A stretch of 64,000 nucleotides of DNA from Hyaloperonospora brassicae. Taxonomy: Eukaryota; Oomycota; Peronosporomycetes; Peronosporales; Peronosporaceae. Position 1 is the stretch's first letter. Every line of letters starts with the position of its first letter. Below, piece by piece: positions 51,968-60,830 of the stretch. The notes under the pieces were generated by a model that saw nothing but the letters and a program-made list of their open reading frames with translations, was not told the origin of the DNA and ran no database searches. The position numbers and the translations under genes are program-made. Location of the stretch: contig CANTFL010001112.1 of the NCBI GenBank assembly GCA_947650285.1, positions 33,047-97,046 on the forward strand, written 5' to 3'.

Positions 51968-52311
51968 GTGGGCGGCATTTACGACAATCAAGTGATAAAT
52001 CCGGAAGCGGTCATTCAAGTGACGAAGGACAGTGATGACATTCAGACTCAGCATCAAGAAGAAAGACATCCAGATCTGGACGAACCCATGGAAGATGTTG
52101 AAGATCCGGTCGTAGACGTGGAGATGGACGACGTAGAGATGGACGATGTGGATTCTACATCAATCGTCAGTACACAGCAGCGGATGCCTCCCGATCGCCA
52201 TGTTGAAGACACGATGCAACTAGCAGAGTATCTACCACCACCTCAATGCAACAAGAAGATCGTTTAGTGTTGTGACCTGAAGTAGAGCGAACAAGAGGAA
52301 GACGTGAGCCG

Positions 52312-54045
52312 ATGATGTTGCTTAGAAATGGCTCAAATAATGAAGAAGAACCAACAGAAGGAAGTGAAAGACCACCGACTCCGAAGCGTGCTAGGATAGA
52401 TGAAGACGGACTCATTGCAGAAGCTGTATTAACATACGCGGTAAGCGCTGACGATGACCCTGGTGTGCCGACTACATATGATGAAGCAGTGGCAAGCGAC
52501 GACGCAGTAAAGTGGCATGAGGCCATAAACACGTAGCTACGTTCCCATGAGCAGAATCAAACATGGACATTGAAGCCACGAAAGAATATCAGTCGCACGA
52601 TTGGATCACGATGGGTATTTTCCAAGAAGCGTGATCAGAATGGCGCTATCGCGCGATACAAAGCACGACTAGTAGCGAAAGGTTTCAAACAGAAGTACGG
52701 TGTCGACTTCTTCGAAACTTATTCTCCGGTCGCCAACATGAATTCAATCCGAATAATTCTCGACGTGGGTGCTGAATGTGACTACTGAATGGAACATTTT
52801 GACGTTGATACAGCTTTTCTCAACAGTGTGCTGACGGACAACGTATATATGGAAGTTCCGCTCGGTGTCACCAATGCTCAAGGGAAAGTGTGTCAGCTTA
52901 ACAAGGCAATCTATGGATTGAAACAAGCAGAGAGTGCATGGAACAAAACAATACAAAATGTGTCTTTGAAGAACGGCTTCAAGAGCTGCGGGGTGGACCA
53001 GTGTGTTTATGTAAAGCGCTCCCAGAAAAACCTTGTTTGTGTTGGACTCTATGTTGATGACATGATCATCGGAGCAAGAACAAGCAAGGAAATCAATCAA
53101 GTCAAGGAAGTGCTCAAGAAAGCTTTCAAGATAAAGGAACTGGGAAAAGCAAATTTCATTTTGGGTATGGAGATCAACCACGACAGGTCTGCCAGGGCAA
53201 TCATGATCAAGCAGATTCGCTATATCGACGACGTGGTCAAGAAATTCGGCCAAAAAGATGCTAAGAGTGTGGACAACCCATGCGCTGTAGGAATGAAATT
53301 GTCATCAGTACAGTCACCTACGACGGAAAGAGGACGTTCGGCGATGCGCTCGAAGCCGTATCGCTCCTTGATCGGATGCCTACAATACATTACAACATGT
53401 ACTAGGCCGGATATTGCGTACGTGGTGACACAACTATCACGTTTTCTGTAGAAACCTGGATTCCAACATTGGAGTGCAGCGATTCGCGTTTTAAAATATC
53501 TGAAGATCACACAGCAAACAGGTATCGCCTACCAAGGCACTGGGAGTGTTGGGATAAAGGCGTACTCGGATGATGATTGGGGCAGCAACAGCGATGATAG
53601 ACGTTCGGTCTCAGGAGTTATGGTCATGATTGCAAGCGCACCAGTGGTATTCAAGTCGAAGTACCAGCGAACGGTTGCGCTCGGATCGACGGAAGCTGAA
53701 TATATGGCACTCAGTCTTTGCACCCAAGGGGTTCATTGGGCACGTGCGATGCTAAAGGACATGGTTCACGAACAAGTGGGAGGCACACAAGTTTGGGAAG
53801 ATAATCAAGGAGCGAATGCTTTGGCCAACAATGCCGGATACCACACTCGGACAAAGCATGTGGACAATAGACATCACTTCATTCGTGAACATGTGCGAGA
53901 CGGAATATTGAAGATCGACTACATCGACACGAAAAATCAACTCGCGGATATGCTTACAAAGGCACTCGGAACCAATATACTAAAATTTATGTGCGAGGCA
54001 ACCGTGATAAAGACCAAGCCAGATTCCAAGACCGACACACAGTAG
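52312..54045 (+). pseudogene. Copia reverse transcriptase and RNase H
   Basis: Back in frame 1, broken by stops at 52534, 52786 and 53449. The RT shows RYKARLVAKGF, the FDVDTAFLN catalytic Asp block, YGLKQ and the YVDDMIIG box. RNase H follows, with AYSDDDWG, STEAEYMALS and EDNQGANALA. The C-terminal ADMLTKAL is typical of Copia. The nonsense codons make autonomous transposition unlikely. Confidence 0.93.
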
Positions 54046-54058
54046 CGGCGAGTGGGAG

Positions 54059-54278
54059 TGTAGAGATTACGCCGCTTCATGCAGTCGTTACATGTTGGGT
54101 TCATGATGATAATTTCTGTGTCAGCATGTTTCATGGTGTTGGTTACGGAAGAAGGTTATGGATCGCGGTTACATGATGAGATCACAGGATGTCGTTACAT
54201 TAAGGCTTAGACTTAGCTAAGGGTAGTGAACTAAGGACCTTCAATATATTCACTTCGCTTTTTACCTTCTTTGCAACA
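54059..54278 (+). repeat. Copia 3' LTR
   Basis: 220 bp, from tgtagagattac to ctttgcaaca, with four single-base differences from the 5' LTR (about 1.8 percent). Followed at once by the target duplication gataa. Confidence 0.95.
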
Positions 54279-54481
54279 GATAAACATACTTACGCAAATA
54301 ATCACGAAAAGGAAAAGACAGTAGTGATGTATGTCATACATTTGACCATGCACTTGGTGGTCAGAGGGTCCATTTGTACGGTTTTGACTGTGCGCCTTCA
54401 CCTTTGCTAAGCCAGATATCAGCGCCGGGAGACCCGGAGGCTAATCGGGGCTGGTCCGTAGTAAAAGAGACATTGTAGGTA

Positions 54482-56717
54482 CACTCACCCCTCTCTATAA
54501 GAGACTCTATACAAGAGATCCCCTCTATATAAGGTTCACAGTGTCGCCGAACATTTCAAACTATATAGGAATTTGTTTACCGTTCTCTTTATAAGCGAGT
54601 AAGATATAAGACACGAAAAACACTCGCCCATTTGAGGTGAAAACCCTCTTTATATGACTCACTACCCCTACTTCTGATGCTGAAAGAGATACGTGGCATG
54701 TGATGTGACAGTTGTTCTAGCCGAAGATTTGCCTTGAACCTATCCAGCAACTTCATAGAACCACGGACGTGATCAAGGGAAAGACATCGAGCATTTCATA
54801 ATAGGCGAGCTTATGAGACCCATATTACTGATGACGTCCTGACGACAGATACAGAAGACGAAATTTAATAACTTCGTAAGGCAATAGATAGGGAGAAATA
54901 GAATTTAATTTTCGTAAATACTCGACTACACTACTGATACAACAACACGTCCACCCAAGAACATCAAACTCGTGCAACCAATGAGTTCAACAAAGCTTGT
55001 ATCTCTCTCTAGAGCAGAAGTACGAGGTCCTGCAAAACTACAAAGAACGCCCAAATATTCGCTTTTACGAATTGCAGACTTATGTGAGCATTCAGTTCCA
55101 GCACAGCATTAGTAAATCAACAGCGCATCTGCTCATGGCCAATAATGAGATCGACTTTGAGGGCTTTAACCCAATCTAATGTAAAAACGAAATGACGTGT
55201 AAAGCATCTTGAGTTCGAGAAGGAGCTGCTGAAATTTGTTCTCGAGCGCGAGAATGACGGGTTATCTGAAGGTCTGGTCGTGGAGAAAGCTGACCGACTT
55301 CGATTGAGCCATGATATCGAAGATCACGATCTTAAGCTTTCCAAAGTCTGGCTCCAGAGTTTCAAGAAGAGTAACAACATCAAAAGCCGCGCGTTGACAG
55401 GCGAGAGCGGAGGCCTTTGTATCGAGAATGTGCAAGCATCAAAGTCTGATATTCGATCTCTGATTGGACAATATTCTCCGAGTGATGTGTTTCATTTTGA
55501 TGAGACATCATTATTTTACGACTTGACACTGAACAAAACCCTATCTACGGTTCAAAACAACGGCAAGAAGAGCGTAAAGTCACGCGTAACAGTTGATCTG
55601 TGGTGCAACGCAAGTGGCTCTGAAAAGATGGAGCTCATGATCATCGGGAAGTTCAAAAAGCGAAGGTTCTTTAAGGGTGTGGATATCGAGAAGAGTAGCA
55701 TCGTATACGATGCGAAGTCAAACGCCTGGATGACAGTTATTATTTTGATAAGTGGCTGCATCAATTTAATCTTCATATGCATGATCGCAAAGTCCTGCTA
55801 CTTCTTGACAATGCTTCCAGTCACAAGGTTCAACGAGAGCTCAACAACGTCAATGTGGTACGTTTTCCGTCTGACATGACTTCCACTATCCAGCCGCTCG
55901 ATGAAGGTACGAATTAATCTCATAATTTATATATGTGCGTCTTAAATCTACGTTAATCTCCTCACCTACATATATGTTATATAGGTATCATCCGATCATT
56001 TAAAGCTCGCTACAAGAAACCTCGTATGCGATGGCGCATGGACCTGATAGAAGCAAATATGGAACGCAGACTTAATGTCCTACAATCAATTGAGTTTGCA
56101 GCTGAGAGCTGGAACAGTATCGGCGGGGAGATCATTCGAAGATGCTGGATCAAGAGTGGGATCATCGAAGCGCCACATGTTGCGGATTCGCGTGCACAAA
56201 ACGACTATCGACAGTCCAGCCTCGCATTCCAACAAGACTGCTGCGATCTGGCTGATATGTTTCAAAAGCTTGGTGTAACCGTTAGCGTGGATGATTATGT
56301 CGAAATAGAGAACCACGAGCAGATTGACTAAGACCAAAAAGCTCTGATTATAACCGAAGTGGGGCCCACGATAGTCGAAAGCGACGAAGATCAAGCGCCT
56401 TTCAGTGCATAAAAGCACTAAAGTGCTGCCTGCTTTTGCGTTCGTACTTCATACGCTCAGATGAGGACAAGTTAATCGTACAGCAAGCTCTGGATAAGAT
56501 GTCGTCGGTTATTCGCAAGAACCGGCACGCTAGGGCAAACAGCTCGACATAAGAGACTTCGTATAGTAGAAAAACGTTGCATTTCATTATAATCGGCGGG
56601 TCACGCTTTCAAAAATATCATGCAACTTCTTCCTTTCAGATTCTCTGTAAGAGACTTTTCATACGACACGCTGTAAAAATTGGGCACAAAGTTGTCTCTT
56701 ATAGAGAGGAGTGAGTG
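54482..56717 (+). mobile_element. Pogo/Tigger-like DNA transposon
   Basis: About 2.24 kb with terminal inverted repeats of about 24 bp: cactcacccctctctataag at the left, and its near-complement ending gtgagtg at the right (56694-56717), with one mismatch. A TA lies directly before the left end; the right flank is ac, so the TA duplication is damaged or the end is imprecise. Related motifs (ctctttataagcgag, ccctctttatatgactc) recur just inside the left end. It encodes the transposase described separately. Confidence 0.85.
54997..56331 (+). pseudogene. Pogo/Tigger-type (CENP-B-like) DDE transposase, frameshifted
   Basis: The N-terminal frame 54997-55179 has a helix-turn-helix start (LSLEQKYEVLQNYKERPN). 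It breaks by frameshift before a second DNA-binding segment (VWLQSFKKSNNIKSRALTGE). The catalytic domain follows: FHFDETSLFYDL with the first Asp, and after a one-base frameshift at about 55740 the second catalytic block LLLLDNASSH. Next comes the family signature IQPLDEG, split by a 78-nt GT-AG intron at 55907-55984 and continued as IIRSFKARYKK. The rest is open to the stop at 56329-56331. The family uses cut-and-paste transposition at TA sites. This copy is inactive. Confidence 0.88.
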
Positions 56718-56819
56718 ACTCTGCTCGACAAATCGGACTGTCGGCCGAACCGTGACACTTGATAGGGTCAGAGATCCCTATAGCTGTTGACACAGCTAGT
56801 AGTTTGTTGTATGCTATTG

Positions 56820-57039
56820 GTTGGTTGGTTTGGTGAGGTATATTCGGGTACGCGAACGACCCACTATATCCAATATATTCCAACCATGGTTTTTATGAGG
56901 TAGCGGCATTTTTTAGCTACTGTGGGATTCGTACTGCGATTGTTACCCTCAGGGATTATTGTACACAGTGAGGGGATAGAACCGGCAGTCATCATCTTAA
57001 AGATTAGCCTACTGCACCAAAAACCCAGGGAACCACCCC
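56820..57039 (-). mobile_element. tRNA-headed SINE with 16-bp target-site duplication
   Basis: 220 bp between two perfect copies of ttgttgtatgctattg (56804-56819 and 57040-57055). Read on the minus strand, the head contains an A-box-like gtgcagtaggc and a B-box-like ggttctatccc, as in a tRNA-derived pol III promoter. A second T-arm-like piece, acgaatcccacagtagct, follows. The 3' end is a short simple tail, aaccaaccaac. The spacing between boxes is about 24 nt, shorter than in a true tRNA, so it is a derivative and not a tRNA gene. Confidence 0.75.
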
Positions 57040-57900
57040 TTGTTGTATGCTATTGCCAAGGCAACAAGATCGATAAGGGGGAATCCCCCTTCCTTGACGT
57101 GGAGTGCGATCACCGAAGTAACTCCAAGGCGTGGGGAACGCCAACCCGCCGTATTATCTTCCCCGAGGAGCACATGCATCCGCGATAGTGGCCCCATTGG
57201 CCGCTTGCGCGGCCTCTTGGACTTGGACTGTGCAACTGCCGCAGTGGCGACACGTGGCGCGGGGTACGCCTCCATTCCGTAACATATCCGTGTTAGGCCG
57301 CTTGCGCGACCCGTCGGTCCACTGCGCCCACACCTGAGTCTGCGAGTGCATCTTGCTCTAGGCAGACCTCGGAACCCTCCGGCTTCCCTAATGAGGATTC
57401 CCTCCGGAGTGGCCGCCCCTAAAGGGAAAGAAAAGAATGGCTTGAGCCGTGAAAACGGCATAAGCCAACCGTTAAAAAGTGGAAATGTTTGACCATGCAC
57501 ATGCGTCGCATCACCCACATCGAACAATATCGATTTTGTCGCTGATAGTGAGTGATACAGATGTCATAGCCATTCGAACGAGATTGGCATTCCTGCCGGT
57601 TTGGTGGTATCCTTTCGGTCATCTGTAACAATCGATGACGTCGTGTTGCATGAGAAAAAGTCGCTGATACGCAAGTATACCGTTGCCACAGGATACATAA
57701 ACTCGGATACACGAGGATCCTTATTGTGCGAACGCCGGCAGACTGAGTATGTGAGGCATGCATCAGAATGAAGTATTTGCACTCTATCACAATAGTCGGT
57801 CTATCTCCGTTATGTGCTGTATAATCTCTGTGTACCAATAGGTCCAAGGTGCATACCCTTGTGTGCATCATATCCTTCAGTTCAAGGAACGATTAGACCC

Positions 57901-58611
57901 ATTGACATTGCCGTGTTGTGTGATAGTGCATCGTACTGCACAGCATGCTTTTGTGTCATTTTTGTACGATTTGGTGTACTTTTTTAAGTATGTGACGCAC
58001 TTTTCGTTTTTTGCTTCCAGAATGTCCAGCTCACTACACCTTACAGCTAGCACCAACCGAGAGCCCATTCACGACAACGCTGAGACATCGTCGTCTTGGC
58101 AGCGTTTTTCGAGCTGGATGGAGAGAAAGGTTGTGGTGATGTGGCGTGGAGTGGGATGCTAGTCTTGTCGTGATGAGCCCATACTAATCGACAACTGTCG
58201 AGCCATTTTGCAAAGATGGTGCGCGTAGTTCGCAAGCTGGGCAAAGGAGTTTTTACGTAGCACGACAGCTTCGTTGCAGACGTCGTGCCACGAAAGAGTA
58301 CCCGCTGTCCGACTATGACATAGCTGGTCGCGGATCCTTGTGGAATTCTTGTCCATCGAGCTGACCGTCGAATCTCATGCTACACGCCAGTCGAACCCGA
58401 CGCCAACTGAGTCCTTTGCCTCAGCTTGATGGTCTCTGTATCACCGTACATGCATGCGTCTTTCGAAATAGAGGACACAAAAGGCATGGGTTCGTCTGCA
58501 CCGACAAAAGGACACGTTTAGTTGCCTCGATGAGGAGTTGCTATCGAGGGACGTAACTACAGACCACAAAACCACTACCAACAGCAACAACAACAACAAC
58601 ACCAACGACAA

Positions 58612-58646
<35 letters not shown>

Positions 58647-59478
58647 GCCATGATTGCACTGTCCACGAAGCCTGACCGCGTGATCTTGCACGCACTATCG
58701 ATCAGTCCACGAAGCCTGACAGCGTGGTAATGCACACACCAATTGACTGTCCACGTAGCGAGATCGCGTGGGAATGCACGCTAGTAAAGGACGTTCCACG
58801 AAGCCAGACCGCGCGGAATGTGCACGAGATGGGCTCAGCGCCCGACTTTGTAGCAGACAACGCTACAATCATCCCCTTCTCAGAGGTACTTCTTTCTACA
58901 ACAGCGGACGCGGTGCGACATTTGTAGCGTACCGGTATGCTTTTCGCGGGTGCCAAAAAAGGATGTCGTTGATGTTGTATGAAGGACGCTGTGCTGCGAT
59001 ACGGCGATCGAAACGATAGTAGCTCCACAGAAGATGTCGGCGAAAGTATCCGTGTGTTGTTGGCCGTAGCACAGCAGATACGGTCTCTCGTCCCTTTGAG
59101 AGTGCGGAGCCAGTCTCGAGGAGATTCAAGGCCAAATTTCCAGCAATGCGGAGTCAGATTATGCGATGTTGGCCTTTCCTGCGTGGGACACTGAACAAGT
59201 GGAAGGGTCCGTGCGATGTCGCACATGCTATCCAGAACGATGTGTGGGAGATACCTACGAGACGGGATCTCCGATCGTACATCAACAGAGAAGTCTATGT
59301 ATTCGCAAGAAGACGACGAACAGAATGCAAAGGTAGTAAACGTGACTTACGACCAGCTCTCAGACGCAGTCCACGTTCTTTCATTTTCCGTTCCAGAACA
59401 CGACCTCATTCCACAATTCACCACGCACCTCGCGGGTCTCTACTGCATCGCAACCCCATCGACCTAACAACAGCGGAC
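57901..59478. other. Spacer between duplication copies, left part; no recognised gene
   Basis: Short frames only. A (CAA/CGACAA)n tract lies at about 58583-58645. A frame from ATG 58022 (MSSSLHLTASTNREP, 46 codons) follows a pyrimidine-rich ttgcttccag acceptor-like site and could be an exon, but nothing supports it further. Confidence 0.4.
58583..58645. repeat. (CAA/CGACAA)n microsatellite
   Basis: Imperfect caa, cga and caacga units of about 60 bp. Confidence 0.85.
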
Positions 59479-59847
59479 ATGCATCTCACCGGTCTTTACG
59501 TGACCATTGCTGTTGCTTTTCTGCACGCCAGTGGCTCTGCGGTCTCCGCGGCCAAGAACGTCGACGCGATGCCGTCCATGAGAGGTCCTGTTCCTCCCAG
59601 TGGCCCCTCCCCAATACACCATTAAGAGATAGAAGGTCGAAGTGGTGATGAGGAGCGCGAACCGAACGGCCCGGAAGAGGACAAGGCTGGTCTCGAGCTC
59701 ATCGCAAAGCTGGTCAAACGTCCCGGAAGCTGGCTCCAACGCATCAGTCTGTTCGGCAAGGACTGTGTCAAACACGAGTACGCCTTGCAACGGAATAGTC
59801 TAGCCAACCGTAACATGCTAACATCACTACAACTCATCACTTTGTAA
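59479..59847 (+). pseudogene. Secreted EER-type effector-like gene, interrupted by a nonsense codon
   Basis: The ATG at 59479 opens a frame with a clear signal peptide (a hydrophobic core over about residues 6-20, then small residues). It meets TAA at codon 49 (59623-59625). The same frame reopens directly and runs to TAA at 59845-59847. Soon after the break it has an acidic DEER-like motif (59647-59658), then a Glu/Lys-rich helical stretch with Trp. Signal peptide, then an EER motif at about residue 57, then a helical C-terminus is the layout of oomycete RxLR-EER host-targeted effectors. No RxLR is seen at the expected place, where the stop codon and an Arg-poor sequence lie. Total span is 122 codons including the break. 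A true 48-aa secreted peptide is the alternative reading. Confidence 0.6.
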
Positions 59848-60074
59848 TCAAAGGTCTCTCTCTCTCTCTCTTTCTCTGGAATGGGTAGGCGTGACACCTT
59901 CTGCCGTGTCCGATAACTCGCGAGTAGTTCGATATCGGTATTGCACATAAAGAGGGTATGCGCCTCGACAACGATATCGGTATCGTTCATGAAGAGGGTA
60001 TGCGCCTCGCCTGTCCTTTTTTCGTGACCCTCCCTCTGAGCCACGTCTCTCCACACAAACTACGCATCTGCACC
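59848..60074. other. Spacer with 42-bp tandem duplication
   Basis: Two units of about 42 bp sharing gatatcggtat and gaagagggtatgcgcctcg-like sequence lie at about 59930-60013. A (CT)n run lies at 59850-59876. No gene. Confidence 0.65.
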
Positions 60075-60830
60075 CATGGAAAGCCCGTATGGATGAGTCG
60101 TGGTAACGCTGCATCGTCGCCCGTGTCTTTCTGCATGTCGTAATCGTCGGTCAATATGCGCGCAGTGTTGAGACACTGCTTTTGGTCATCGAGGTACATC
60201 GTGGCCATCTCAGCGTCTTGCGAGGCCGTAGGTCCAGCCGCTGAAAGGAGCGCTTGATCGATAACAGTGCCGTCTTGACCGTCAGTGCTGGTGACCACGT
60301 GTCTTTGGGAATATCAAGACAGATAGCACCCGTCCAGGACGATATGTTTGGGAGTCAGATTTTGGTCAGGAAGCGCATTTGCGGTGGCTCGAAGAAGTAC
60401 TTGTGCATCAGGGCCACCTTGACCATTACTCAGTACCGCTGCTGCTACTACTGCTGCTGCTACTGCTGCTGCTACTGCTACAACTGCTGCAACCTCTGCT
60501 ACTGTATCGAATACGGGTTACTGCTACAGCTACAACTGCTCATACTACTTCTACTGCCACTGCGGCTGCCTCTGCTGGTAGATGAAACCTGCTGCAACAG
60601 ACCAAGTCGCAAAAGAGAGTATTCCTTCTTGGTACAGATGCAGATCTCGAGGTCAAACTGACCACCTTCGTAGAGTGTGCCTTCTGGCCCCAAATCAAGT
60701 CTCGTTTCTCATCGACTGACATCGATGTGGTCAGGTACGGTCCCGACGTCAGACACGTGCAAGTCCCGCTGACACTCGTTGAGATCTTTGCGTACACGAC
60801 TTCCTAGAGATAGTCTCACAGCTGTTGTGA
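60075..60830 (-). pseudogene. Partial, broken copy of the UBE2K-like gene
   Basis: It aligns with the first two exons and intron 1 of the intact E2 gene at 45434-46132. The start codon is changed (cat to cac on the plus strand). Exon 1 carries a deletion near 60690. Exon 2 has a one-base loss (gcgcttgatcg against gcgcttggatcg in the intact gene). The UBA exon and everything 3' of exon 2 is missing. The intron has its own (CTGCTA)n expansion at about 60440-60500. It cannot encode an E2. Confidence 0.9.

Larger units (their letters stand above)
49669..54278 (+). mobile_element. Ty1/Copia LTR retrotransposon, complete but broken
   Basis: A 4610-bp element with 220-bp LTRs starting TG and ending CA, flanked by the 5-bp duplication gataa (49664-49668 and 54279-54283). 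Copy 2 of the segmental duplication shows the uninterrupted target near 63490 (gataacgaggtaaacat), so the ends are confirmed. Domain order is gag, protease, integrase, RT, RNase H, which is the Copia order. The LTRs differ at four positions. A short purine run (gagtgggag) precedes the 3' LTR. Confidence 0.97.
54354..57487. mobile_element. Composite insertion with 13-bp target-site duplication
   Basis: Flanked on both sides by tttgaccatgcac (54341-54353 and 57488-57500). Copy 2 has this 13-mer once (63558-63570), with the outer flanks joined. After removing the nested pogo element and the SINE with one TSD copy, about 660 bp of an older host element remain (54354-54481, 56718-56803, 57056-57487). 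This remnant has GC-rich hairpin-like parts (57300-57487) and no reading frame I recognise. The 13-bp duplication suggests a non-LTR (target-primed) element rather than a solo LTR. Confidence 0.8.
45434..57900 (+). repeat. Segmental duplication, copy 1 (interrupted)
   Basis: Copy 1 of a direct duplication; copy 2 starts near 60075. Homology runs from the second E2 exon, through the E2 5' flank and the 46.7-47.57 kb segment, on to 48.84-49.66 kb, then 54279-54353 and 57501-57900. The gaps are three blocks present only here: 47571-48837, the Copia element and the 54354-57487 composite. The 46.7-47.5 and 48.84-49.6 kb parts are nearly identical to copy 2, while the E2 part is clearly more diverged. 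Confidence 0.9.

Noticed and set aside
56930..57020. tRNA gene on the minus strand
   Set aside because: A- and B-box-like motifs are present but spacing is too short and no cloverleaf can be drawn; it lies inside a SINE.
59464..59790. 108-codon minus-strand frame over the EER locus
   Set aside because: No signal peptide or motif; the plus strand has both the signal peptide and the EER segment in one frame.
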